Below are positions 8,717 to 16,278 of a stretch of 45,157 nt of DNA, piece after piece (positions within the stretch are counted from its first letter, which is position 1; each line of letters begins with the position of its first letter). The notes under the pieces were generated by a model. That model was not told where the DNA came from and ran no database searches. It worked only from the letters and a program-made list of their open reading frames with translations. The translations under genes and the position numbers were made by a program. Source of the stretch: an uncultured Luminiphilus sp. (GTDB taxonomy: Bacteria > Pseudomonadota > Gammaproteobacteria > Pseudomonadales > Halieaceae); contig CAJQLP010000117.1 of the NCBI GenBank assembly GCA_905479205.1, forward strand, positions 1 through 45,157, written 5' to 3'.

Positions 8717-9196
8717 TTAACCGCCACAACCACCAAGAGTTACCTTGGTTTCTTTAGCTGCCATATATAGTTTGCCGTCCACATCTACCACCGCATAAAG
8801 GTTACAGGTTTGAGCCACCTTAACCCGAGTCTCTACATAAGGTTTTGTACCCGCAGGCACATTGAACATGGCAGATAACGGATTGGGGTTTTTCTCTACC
8901 ATGACGTAAATCTTGTCTACTTTAGGTAGCTTGTTTCCATCTATCTCAACCTTAACAGGCACAACCGCGCCATTTTCAGCGATGTCGGGCGTCGAGAAAA
9001 TAATGCCGTCATGTAATTCAGGAATGCCGCCGATCTGGGCAAATGTACTGTCGAGCCCTGTTGCGGTAAACGCGTCTGCGGGTCTCACCATTGCAGCCAA
9101 TAACTTTGCGGGCAGCATCGCCGTTGCCGCAACGAATGCACCGAGTCGCAGAAAATTTCTGCGCGCCATCCCTGCGGATTGTATTGAGTGGTTCAT
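8717..9196 (-). CDS. soxY: SoxY sulfur carrier protein
   Basis: The protein on which thiosulfate is processed, through the cysteine of its mobile C-terminal tail. The last five residues are GGCGG, the defining SoxY swinging arm. ARRNFLRLGAF near the N-terminus is a twin-arginine signal, followed by a hydrophobic stretch to about LLAAM. I place the start at ATG 9196 (159 residues) because GAGAGG lies 8 bases upstream; the longer frame to 9232 would add 12 residues reading through the soxD stop region and a tandem repeat. It is the third gene of the operon. Confidence 0.96.
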   Translation of the reverse strand: MNHSIQSAGMARRNFLRLGAFVAATAMLPAKLLAAMVRPADAFTATGLDSTFAQIGGIPELHDGIIFSTPDIAENGAVVPVKVEIDGNKLPKVDKIYVMVEKNPNPLSAMFNVPAGTKPYVETRVKVAQTCNLYAVVDVDGKLYMAAKETKVTLGGCGG

Positions 9197-9210
9197 AGTT
9201 CTTGCCTCTC

Positions 9211-9236
9211 TTTTATCAATCAATTTTATCAATCAA
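9211..9236. repeat. Perfect 13-bp tandem duplication over the soxD stop codon
   Basis: ttttatcaatcaa occurs twice with no mismatch, at 9211-9223 and 9224-9236. The right-hand copy contains the soxD stop (TGA on the minus strand, 9235-9233) and the left-hand copy ends just upstream of the soxY SD. On the mRNA it lengthens an A/U-rich spacer between the two genes. Confidence 0.85.
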
Positions 9237-10258
9237 TTGTCTGCAGCCAGCCATTCAGCAATGGCCTGCAGTGCGCTATCGTCAATTTGCGACATGGGAG
9301 GCATAGCCATACTGCCCCACACCCCCGAGCCACCATTTTTCACCTTGCCCTTCAAATACTCAAAAGCATCTTGGCCCTTGTAACGCGCCATGATGTCGTT
9401 AAAACTCGGGCCGACTAATTGCCCCTCCTGCTTGTGACACCCCGTACAACCATTACTGATCAATGCCTGCTCAGGAATGACGTTCGTTGGCGCGGCAACT
9501 TCAGCAGCGTCCGATTCTGGCGCGGTTTGAATACCGGGAAAGGGCCCATAGTCGCGCACTTGATCTTTAAGATTCCCGTGCGCATTCATGGCATACGCGG
9601 GTATAAAAGATGTGACCGTGGTATCAACCTTGCAGTCAGACGTGCAGCCTGAACCGACTACGTCTGGCGTGCCGCTGACCGACCAAAGTCCGTGGTCAGT
9701 AGTCATTCCATTACGGTTAGGCATTTGCGCCTGGACGTCGTTAATATTTTCATTGGACAAGACAAAGTCGTACTCGACGATATAGCCCAAATGCAATAAG
9801 TAGGCCGTGAGCGCGTACACCTCATCAACCTCAAGAGATTTAGGCGCGTTCCAAGGCATCGCACGATTGATGTAATCCCAAATAGTCGACAGAGTCGCCA
9901 CTTTCATCAACGTTGTTCGCACCACTGCCGCATCAGTCAATGCCGCCACTCGACCTGACTCCATATCCTCGGGCGTAATGCTGCCAAGCACCAGCGGTGA
10001 AAACACCTCATTGGAGTCCCCGAAGTCACCATGGCACACCGCGCATTTGTCTAACCAAATTGCTTCGCCATCTTCGACTGATCCTGAACCTACGGGTAAG
10101 CCTTTAAAATCTGGGCGAACGTCAATATCCCAAGCAGCAACTTCCGCATCGGTCGCAACGCGCCCCAACTGATTAAGCGCCTCGGGATAAGACGATGCAA
10201 ACGTTACCGTAGAGAGAAGCGCCATTCCGGCGAGTAATGTCTTAGCCAAGCTGCACAT
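9233..10258 (-). CDS. soxD: SoxD, diheme cytochrome c of sulfur dehydrogenase SoxCD
   Basis: Electron-accepting subunit of SoxCD, passing electrons from oxidation of the SoxY-bound sulfane sulfur to the respiratory chain. Two heme motifs are visible: CAVCH (residues 72-76) and CTGCH (residues 271-275), with MAMPPM near the C-terminus supplying a probable axial Met. Residues 1-22 (MCSLAKTLLAGMALLSTVTFAS) are a Sec signal peptide. ATG 10258 is chosen because GGGGGAGG lies 6 bases upstream; the open frame to 10339 would overlap soxC by nearly 100 bp. With this start the overlap with soxC is 17 bp. Length 341 residues. Confidence 0.93.
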   Translation of the reverse strand: MCSLAKTLLAGMALLSTVTFASSYPEALNQLGRVATDAEVAAWDIDVRPDFKGLPVGSGSVEDGEAIWLDKCAVCHGDFGDSNEVFSPLVLGSITPEDMESGRVAALTDAAVVRTTLMKVATLSTIWDYINRAMPWNAPKSLEVDEVYALTAYLLHLGYIVEYDFVLSNENINDVQAQMPNRNGMTTDHGLWSVSGTPDVVGSGCTSDCKVDTTVTSFIPAYAMNAHGNLKDQVRDYGPFPGIQTAPESDAAEVAAPTNVIPEQALISNGCTGCHKQEGQLVGPSFNDIMARYKGQDAFEYLKGKVKNGGSGVWGSMAMPPMSQIDDSALQAIAEWLAADN

Positions 10259-11585
10259 TTTCAACCTCCCCCGACTGGTTAACGCGCCATGTTTGAATTG
10301 CATTGTTGTGGTAGATGGAGCGTGTTCCACGAACCGCAATCAGCTCAGTCCGCTGTGGCTGCACATAGCCTGTGCTGTCAGTCACGCGGCTTTGTAGCAG
10401 CGCCTCCTCACCTTTCCAAACCCAGTCGAAATTAAAGCGAGTAATCATTTTAGGCAGCGCAGGACCCTCGATGCGTGCTTCGTGCCAATTGCGTCCGCCA
10501 TCCGCAGACACCTCAACTTTCTTGACCACGCCTCGACCCGACCAGGCGAGACCAGTAACACAGTAATAGCCTTGATTCATTAGCTTTTGCCCACCAGAGG
10601 GACTGGTAATGACCGACTTAGCTTCTTGAATCGCCGTATATTGACGCTGCATTCCGTCTGGCATGAGATCAACGTAATGACTCGCTTCATCCTTCGCAGC
10701 GTAGGGTTGATCACCTACTTCGATTCGCCGTAACCACTTCACCCAAGATACCCCCTGAACACCCGGCACCACCAAGCGTAACGGATAGCCTTGCTCTGGG
10801 CGGATCATCTCGCCATTTTGTCCGTAGGCAACGATACAATCATCAAGCGCGTTCTCAATATTGATCGTACGGGTCATACTGGAGCCGTCGGCACCTTCAG
10901 CGAGAATATACTTGGCCTTGGCCAGATCGATGCCAGCACGCTCGAGTAGTAGCGATAGAGGGACTCCCGTCCATTCAGAACCTGACAACATGCCGTGGGT
11001 ATACTGTACCGTCGGTACCGCTGAATTACCCCACTCGAGCGCCGTATTAGCACCACACTCTAGAAAGTGCATGCGAGAGACACTGGGCATGCGCATGAGC
11101 TCTTCCATAGTGAAGACCATCGGAGTCTTAACCAAGCCATTAATCATGAAACGGTGCCGGCTAGGATCGATATCGACCCAACCCTGGTGGTGTCGCTCGA
11201 AATGCAATCCACTCGGCGTAATCATGCCGAACATGCTTTGCAGGGGCGTAAACGCAACGCTCGCTTGATCAGTTTGGGTCAGTCCAGGACTCTGTCGGCG
11301 AATAATATTAGCTTCGTACTTTGAGGGCAGGCCGTACGGGTTGGTCGCCACAGACTTACCTAAAATCTTGCTCCACTCAGGTACGTTGACAATGTTCGGG
11401 TCACTTTCACCCGCAACTGCCTTCCCTGTCATGGCCACAAGCGCTGAGGCAAACGCTCCCTTTAAGAGTCCGCGACGCTCGTCATCGATTCCGTGGGCAG
11501 AGATACTGGCCACAAGATCAGGCTTGATGAAAGATTCTGGCGCTGGGCGTACGTGTCCCTGCGTGTGTTCGCTGCTATCACTCAT
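10242..11585 (-). CDS. soxC: SoxC, molybdenum subunit of sulfur dehydrogenase
   Basis: Sulfite-oxidase-family molybdoenzyme that, with SoxD, removes six electrons from the sulfane sulfur on SoxY. The molybdopterin-ligating cysteine is C177 in HFLECGANTALEW. The N-terminal segment DERRGLLKGAF (RR at residues 37-38) with the hydrophobic run that follows is a Tat signal, preceded by an unusual 35-residue hydrophilic leader. It has no heme domain, as expected for SoxC, and a C-terminal dimerisation domain follows. ATG 11585 is supported by GGGGGAG 8 bases upstream; the longer frame to 11624 is not needed. First gene of the operon. SoxCD means thiosulfate can go to sulfate without stored sulfur. 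Confidence 0.95.
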   Translation of the reverse strand: MSDSSEHTQGHVRPAPESFIKPDLVASISAHGIDDERRGLLKGAFASALVAMTGKAVAGESDPNIVNVPEWSKILGKSVATNPYGLPSKYEANIIRRQSPGLTQTDQASVAFTPLQSMFGMITPSGLHFERHHQGWVDIDPSRHRFMINGLVKTPMVFTMEELMRMPSVSRMHFLECGANTALEWGNSAVPTVQYTHGMLSGSEWTGVPLSLLLERAGIDLAKAKYILAEGADGSSMTRTINIENALDDCIVAYGQNGEMIRPEQGYPLRLVVPGVQGVSWVKWLRRIEVGDQPYAAKDEASHYVDLMPDGMQRQYTAIQEAKSVITSPSGGQKLMNQGYYCVTGLAWSGRGVVKKVEVSADGGRNWHEARIEGPALPKMITRFNFDWVWKGEEALLQSRVTDSTGYVQPQRTELIAVRGTRSIYHNNAIQTWRVNQSGEVENVQLG

Positions 11586-11637
11586 TGCAGCCGCTCCCCC
11601 ATTTGTTCTTAAACCCTGATGCATTTTGGCAGATTAC

Positions 11638-11654
11638 AGCGCAACTTTTGCGCT
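11638..11654. promoter_or_regulatory. Perfect 7-bp inverted repeat upstream of soxC, candidate operator
   Basis: AGCGCAA (11638-11644), ctt, TTGCGCT (11648-11654): a perfect 17-bp dyad lying 53 bp upstream of the soxC ATG in the gap shared with the divergent DsrE-like gene. No T-run follows on either strand, so a DNA-binding site is more likely than a terminator. No SoxR-type regulator is encoded in the window. Confidence 0.45.
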
Positions 11655-11696
11655 CAAGCTGCTTATCGCATCTTTTTATATGCTTATAACTTTATT

Positions 11697-11702
11697 TATA
11701 AT
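11697..11702 (+). promoter_or_regulatory. Candidate -10 box for the DsrE-like/SoxS-like pair
   Basis: A perfect TATAAT sits in an A/T-rich block (about 11671-11704) between the divergent operons, 115 bases upstream of the chosen ATG. The -35 position 17 bases upstream is only T/A-rich (TTTTAT), so the call rests mainly on the -10 match. The same A/T-rich block could hold the opposing soxC promoter. Confidence 0.3.
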
Positions 11703-11817
11703 AACTGCAGGGGCGGGTTCTGTGCAACCTTGTTTAATGCCGGCAAATCGGTAACTCTTTGCAGCATATCAAAGGTTTATCTGTCAGCCCAAAAAAGACA
11801 AAACAAAGGATATGAGA

Positions 11818-12267
11818 ATGGCGATTCGATCTCGAGCACGGGCCCGACAGCAACTCATTGTTGCCGTCTTCTATTTTATAGCTACGGCCTTTAGCGGCCT
11901 GACACAGGCGCATGAGCCGGGGGGCGTCGCATTTCATGTCGATAGCGATAAAACTATGAATCGCGGTTTACGACAAATCACTCGCCACCTAGAGGCGCAC
12001 CCATCGATACCCATCCGCGTCATACTTATTGCCGATGGCGTAAAGCCTGCACTAGAAGGGGCTACTGATTCCAATGGCGGTCTTTACGGAGCGCAGATGG
12101 AACAATTATTAGCTCAAAATGTTCGTATTTTCGCCTGTGGCAACACGCTCAGAAGCTTTAACAAGAGCCCAGACGACCTCACCTTCGGCATTGAAACAGT
12201 GCCATCCGGCATCGCTGAATTAGGCCGTCTGCAATTTGAACTCGGGTTCTCGTACTTAAAAATATGA
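11818..12267 (+). CDS. Exported DsrE-like protein divergent from the sox operon
   Basis: A small DsrE/DsrF-fold protein. The core (VAFHVDSDKTMNRGLRQI near the start, RVILIADGV, and VRIFACGNTL with its single cysteine, C107 from this start) matches the DsrE family, whose cytoplasmic members transfer sulfur on a conserved cysteine. Unlike those, it starts with a basic segment and hydrophobic stretch ending in GLTQA, a Sec signal, so it should work in the periplasm. I prefer ATG 11818 over 11812: AAGGA is 7 bases from 11818 but almost touches 11812. It overlaps the SoxS-like gene by 4 bp. A role as extra sulfur carrier for Sox is inferred from location and fold only. Confidence 0.7.
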   Translation: MAIRSRARARQQLIVAVFYFIATAFSGLTQAHEPGGVAFHVDSDKTMNRGLRQITRHLEAHPSIPIRVILIADGVKPALEGATDSNGGLYGAQMEQLLAQNVRIFACGNTLRSFNKSPDDLTFGIETVPSGIAELGRLQFELGFSYLKI

Positions 12268-12644
12268 TGATAAGCACTGGATCAATGCGTTTTATTACCG
12301 CGTTCGCATTTCTGGCACTGGCAGCCGCGAGTGATGCCGATGAACTTCTTTATATATACAGTCCTGATTGCGGGGCATGTATGAAATGGAAAGCCGAGGT
12401 GGAACCCGTATACGGTAAAACCCAGGAAGCCATAACGCTTCCTCTAACCAAAATAACGCTGGAAGAGTGGGCTTCGGGCAAACACCCACTGTCTAACTGC
12501 CAAGTCGCCGCGGTGCTCGGCACCCCGACTTTTGTGCAGCTTCACGACTGTCGTGAAGTCGACAGAATCACCGGATACTCGAGTGACGAATTATTTTGGT
12601 TTGCGCTCGCTCGCATGACTAATCGAGCGCAGGCTCTCGATTAG
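12264..12644 (+). CDS. Periplasmic thioredoxin-like protein, SoxS-like
   Basis: Short thioredoxin-fold protein with redox motif CGAC (C36 and C39) in YSPDCGACMKW and the cis-proline region GTPTF (P88). The N-terminus (MRFITAFAFLALAAASDA) is a Sec signal. Two further cysteines (C79, C96) might form a second disulfide. It resembles SoxS (SoxW-type) thioredoxins that reactivate SoxYZ by reducing its carrier cysteine. Translation is coupled to the DsrE-like gene (ATGA overlap at 12264); ATG 12285 is an alternative start. It ends directly against the convergent TIGR03084-like gene. No CcdA/SoxV-type electron supplier is in the window. Confidence 0.75.
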   Translation: MMISTGSMRFITAFAFLALAAASDADELLYIYSPDCGACMKWKAEVEPVYGKTQEAITLPLTKITLEEWASGKHPLSNCQVAAVLGTPTFVQLHDCREVDRITGYSSDELFWFALARMTNRAQALD

Positions 12645-13442
12645 TCAGCTGGCGCGTTTTTGGCGCGTGCCCGGCGCTGGCGGCTCGGTGGGTCCACCGT
12701 AAAAGCACTGGGCGCTCCGCATCCAACGCTCTGCAATACTGCCTTCACACACAAGTCGCGTATCCGCCACGTTTCGAGTTTGCGTGACAACCTGGGCAAA
12801 CGCTTCGGCATCACCCGTAATGCGATTCTCCCCCTGCGGATCACCAAACTGCCATAGCTCACCCGAGGGCGCTCTGAGCTCTACATAAGGTTTTGGCTCG
12901 GGGACGTCCTCCCCACGGACCTGAAATGTCCAGCCATAGGTGTTAATACCCAGCACGACGACATTGAGGAGCCTATCAGTGTTGACTCGAGTGCGGCCTA
13001 AACAATCATAAACCTCCTGGCCATGAGCCCAAGTCTCCATCTGACGCGCCGTAATACACGAGCGAGCGCTCATACTCGGTCCCGCCCAGGTGCACCGCTG
13101 TGCGGGATCAGCGGATGCATAGGCCTCGGCAACTATCCCATAGGTCTCACGCCACAGCGCAACTAACTCGCTGCCGGACACAGGTAGCGCCGTCGCTTCA
13201 TAACCCGCAAGCGTCGCCCCAGATTGCATCGCGTTCATCGCAGGCGCTATTGCCTGTTTGAAGCGTGCGCCGTCCTGCAGCGCATAAAGCGCCATCTGAT
13301 TCCAAAAATGTAAGTGGCGAATTACCGTAGAAATATGCCAGGATTTAAACGCCGTTACCTGCTCTAAATCCTCATCACTGAGGTGTCGAATCAGAGTATC
13401 TAAGTCTTGAGATTCTTCTAAAAAATGTTGTGCCTGGTCCAT
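12645..13442 (-). CDS. TIGR03084-like DinB/MDMPI-fold metal-binding protein
   Basis: Belongs to the mycothiol-dependent maleylpyruvate isomerase N-terminal/DinB superfamily, closest in appearance to TIGR03084, whose function is unknown. The likely metal site is in the N-terminal four-helix bundle: WHISTVIRHLHFW (H36, H43, H45) and the later TARQMETWAHGQE helix with another His. ATG 13442 is chosen because TAGGAGG lies 9 bases upstream; the longer frame to 13481 overlaps the biotin carboxylase gene. It gives 265 residues. As last gene of the carboxylase operon, 13 bp downstream, it probably acts on a CoA thioester or small molecule of that pathway; this is inference. Confidence 0.75.
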   Translation of the reverse strand: MDQAQHFLEESQDLDTLIRHLSDEDLEQVTAFKSWHISTVIRHLHFWNQMALYALQDGARFKQAIAPAMNAMQSGATLAGYEATALPVSGSELVALWRETYGIVAEAYASADPAQRCTWAGPSMSARSCITARQMETWAHGQEVYDCLGRTRVNTDRLLNVVVLGINTYGWTFQVRGEDVPEPKPYVELRAPSGELWQFGDPQGENRITGDAEAFAQVVTQTRNVADTRLVCEGSIAERWMRSAQCFYGGPTEPPAPGTRQKRAS

Positions 13443-13455
13443 CTTGCTCTGCCTC

Positions 13456-15468
13456 CTAATTAGCGCCGGCTCCGTCATCACCTTCGGATGATTCGATCAC
13501 TAAAATTAGATCTCCAGCTGCCAACTGATTACCCTCGGTCGCTTTAATCGCACTAACAATACCGTCAATCGCAGCGGTGAGTTCGTGCTGCATCTTCATG
13601 GCTTCAAGCACTGCCAATCGCTCTCCTTTTCTGACCTCTTGCCCTTCTACAACCGCAACAGACATTAAAAGACCGTGCATTGGGGCTGTAACAGTGCCGC
13701 TACCTGCAGCATCATGAGTCGCAGGTGGTAAACGCTTCAGATCTATCAATACTTCGGTGCGCTCAGAGGACGCCAAGTGGAGCGCCGCAGGTCCATCGTG
13801 ATAAAACTGATAGCTTTGGCTCACACCATCGACAGTCAGCGACGCACTATGACTGTCCATACTGTTCACCACTGCACTGAAACATGTGCCGTTCATTTCA
13901 ATAGAAAACTCTGTCGCGCTGGTTGCGATCAAACACAGCGCTTGAACATCCTCACCCACTTGAAATTCGCTACTCACCCTGATGTCTCGAGCCGATGCCC
14001 ACCCCAGCAATTCTTCCGAAACACCAAGCGTTCGCGCATGGCTCTCTAACCGGGCCAGCTGATGGCTAATGATTGCGCCGGCCGCAAAAAAATGTGCGGG
14101 AATCGCTTCCCGCGCAAAGCTATCGCCGTATTGTTCACCGATAAAAGCCGTTGTAGCCTCACCGCTCACGAAAGAAGCGTTGCCCAAAGCACTAATTAAG
14201 AAATCGCGATTATTACTGAGTCCCAGCAACGCTGACTCACTGAGCGCAGCTATTAAGCGCAGACGAGCGTCTTCGCGATTCGTCCCGTAACCGATAATTT
14301 TAGCTACCATGGCGTCATAGAATGGCGAGACCTGATCGCCTGACACTACACCAGTGTCGACACGAACGCCCTCTCGGTCGGGACAGTGAAATAACCGAAC
14401 AGGACCCGTGCTAGGCAGAAACCCCTGCGAAGGATCTTCTGCATAAAGCCGCACTTCAATAGCATGACCCTGCAACGCTACCTGCTCCTGCGTCACGGGA
14501 AGTGGCTCACCTCGCGCCACACGCAGCTGCCATTCGACAAGATCAAAGCCTGTCACTAACTCTGTAACCGGGTGCTCTACTTGCAAACGCGTATTCATTT
14601 CCAGAAAGTAAAAATCACCCCCTTCGTCGAGCAAGAATTCAACCGTACCCGCGCCCACGTAATCAACAGCGCGCGCAGCCTCAACAGCAGCAGAACCCAT
14701 CGCCTCTCGCAACGGAGGCGTCATCACTGGGCAGGGCGATTCCTCTACAACTTTTTGATGTCGACGCTGAATAGAGCAATCTCGCTCACCCAAGTGAATG
14801 ACATTGCCATGGCGATCAGCAAACACCTGAATTTCCACGTGCCGGGGGCGAATCACCGCCTTTTCGATGATCAGTTCTTTAGATCCAAAAGCATTCTCAG
14901 CTTCTGATTGAGCAAACTCTACGGCGCTCTGCAGTTGCGTAATGTCTTCAACCAAACGCATGCCTCGACCACCACCTCCCGCAGCGGCTTTCACCATGAC
15001 GGGCATGCCTATCTGTTGAGATTCTGCGACTAGCGTTGCCACTGATTGATCATCACCTTGATAACCGGGAACGCACGGCACCCCAGCCGCCAACATCGCG
15101 CGTTTGGCACGAGCCTTATCGCCCATGACATCAATAGCGGTATTGGGAGGACCTATGAAAACGATACCCGCAGACTCACAGGCAGAAGCGAACGCCTGGT
15201 TCTCAGAAAGAAAACCGTAACCGGGATGAATGGCATCGGCGCCCGCACCGGTCGCGGCCGCGAGAACCGCATCCATATTTAAGTAAGAATCGGCAACAGG
15301 TGCAGGGCCTATTCGAACAGCCGCATCGGCTTCTCTAACATGCAAGGCGTGTTTATCCGCATCAGAATAGACTGCGATGGTCCGTAGCCCCATGGCTCGC
15401 GCTGTCCGAATTACACGAACGGCGATCTCGCCACGATTAGCGATCAGCACACTTGAAATAGGCTGCAT
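13456..15468 (-). CDS. Acyl-CoA carboxylase biotin-carboxylase/carrier (alpha) subunit
   Basis: Carboxylates its own biotin with ATP and bicarbonate, then hands the carboxyl group to the beta subunit encoded two genes upstream. Order: biotin carboxylase N-domain (LIANRGEIAVRV at the start), ATP-grasp (K160, GGGGRGM 164-170, EMNTRLQVEHPV), C-domain, a BT linker, and a C-terminal biotinyl domain with EAMKM (biotin on K625). At 670 residues it matches the MccA/AtuF/LiuD type. SD AAGGAG lies within the end of the preceding hydratase gene, 9 bases before the ATG. The acyl-CoA substrate (methylcrotonyl, geranyl or another) cannot be read from this subunit. Confidence 0.92.
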   Translation of the reverse strand: MQPISSVLIANRGEIAVRVIRTARAMGLRTIAVYSDADKHALHVREADAAVRIGPAPVADSYLNMDAVLAAATGAGADAIHPGYGFLSENQAFASACESAGIVFIGPPNTAIDVMGDKARAKRAMLAAGVPCVPGYQGDDQSVATLVAESQQIGMPVMVKAAAGGGGRGMRLVEDITQLQSAVEFAQSEAENAFGSKELIIEKAVIRPRHVEIQVFADRHGNVIHLGERDCSIQRRHQKVVEESPCPVMTPPLREAMGSAAVEAARAVDYVGAGTVEFLLDEGGDFYFLEMNTRLQVEHPVTELVTGFDLVEWQLRVARGEPLPVTQEQVALQGHAIEVRLYAEDPSQGFLPSTGPVRLFHCPDREGVRVDTGVVSGDQVSPFYDAMVAKIIGYGTNREDARLRLIAALSESALLGLSNNRDFLISALGNASFVSGEATTAFIGEQYGDSFAREAIPAHFFAAGAIISHQLARLESHARTLGVSEELLGWASARDIRVSSEFQVGEDVQALCLIATSATEFSIEMNGTCFSAVVNSMDSHSASLTVDGVSQSYQFYHDGPAALHLASSERTEVLIDLKRLPPATHDAAGSGTVTAPMHGLLMSVAVVEGQEVRKGERLAVLEAMKMQHELTAAIDGIVSAIKATEGNQLAAGDLILVIESSEGDDGAGAN

Positions 15469-15471
15469 CCG

Positions 15472-16275
15472 TTAAATCTCCTTATACCAAAGCGGCTTGC
15501 GCTTCTCTAAAAATGAGGCGACGCCCTCTTTTCCCTCGTCACTCTGCAAACATTGCGTAAAATTATCGGCAGCAAAGGCGACTTTTTGATCATCGGGAAT
15601 CGAAGCCAACTGGGTAATCAAGGCCTTGGTGGCAGCAACCGCGCCGGGAGCACAGGCGAGAACATCACGCCGAATAACACGTTCCGCGGCTTCGAGATCA
15701 GCACTATTCGCGACAACATGATCAAGCAAACCTTGAGCCTTCGCCTCCTCTCCCTTAAAGCGCGCAGCTGTCAGCATCAGCCTGCGGCCGGTTGCGTAGC
15801 CGCATTTTTGCAACACAAAACGAGCGATTTGAGCAGGCGATATTCCAATACTCGTTTCAGTAAATGCAAAGCGCGTATCAGTAGTACCAATCGTTACATC
15901 GCAGCAGCAGGCGAGTCCTAAACCGCCAGCCATTGCTGCGCCCTCGAGCAAGGCAATCGTCACTTGCGGCAGTGTGTTCACCCGCGCCAACAAATCGCCG
16001 ATCATTTCGCTTGTCGCAATCGCAGCTGCAGACTCTCCCTGCGCCATCGCTTGAAAACCTTTGAGGTCGCCGCCCGCACAAAAGAAACCACCGCGCCCGC
16101 GAATAGTGAGGCCTCTGATCTCTTGGCTATCAACAAGCGCGTCGCACACTTGAATCAACTCTTGAACCACTTGGTCCGTTAAAGGATTACGCCTCTCGGG
16201 CTGGTTAAACCACACGGTTAACCAGCCATCGTTGGGATCAAGATCTATGAATTGAGTCTCTGGAAAAATGGCCAT
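15472..16275 (-). CDS. Enoyl-CoA hydratase/isomerase (crotonase family), LiuC/AtuE-like
   Basis: Crotonase-fold enzyme of 267 residues, probably hydrating the unsaturated product of the carboxylase. The oxyanion-hole segments are present (FCAGGDLKG and EGAAMAGGLGLACCCD). The second catalytic glutamate is kept (FTETSIG), but the residue aligned with the first catalytic Glu of rat crotonase (in GGCELAM) is Gly in GGLGLAC. I recall similar Gly-containing motifs in LiuC-type methylglutaconyl-CoA hydratases, so this may be a subfamily trait. SD GAGGA precedes the ATG. It lies 3 bp after the carboxyltransferase gene and 3 bp before the biotin carboxylase gene. Confidence 0.85.
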   Translation of the reverse strand: MAIFPETQFIDLDPNDGWLTVWFNQPERRNPLTDQVVQELIQVCDALVDSQEIRGLTIRGRGGFFCAGGDLKGFQAMAQGESAAAIATSEMIGDLLARVNTLPQVTIALLEGAAMAGGLGLACCCDVTIGTTDTRFAFTETSIGISPAQIARFVLQKCGYATGRRLMLTAARFKGEEAKAQGLLDHVVANSADLEAAERVIRRDVLACAPGAVAATKALITQLASIPDDQKVAFAADNFTQCLQSDEGKEGVASFLEKRKPLWYKEI

Positions 16276-16278
16276 AAC

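Noticed and set aside
9197-9232. 12-codon extension of soxY
   Set aside because: It consists of the tandem-duplicated spacer; ATG 9196 has a good SD.
10259-10339. Upstream extension of soxD
   Set aside because: It overlaps soxC by nearly 100 bp and precedes a perfect SD-ATG-signal-peptide arrangement at 10258.
11586-11624. 13-codon extension of soxC
   Set aside because: ATG 11585 has GGGGGAG at ideal spacing; the extension contains that SD itself.
11638-11654. Dyad read as an intrinsic terminator
   Set aside because: No T-run follows on either strand and it lies between divergent gene starts, where no terminator is needed.
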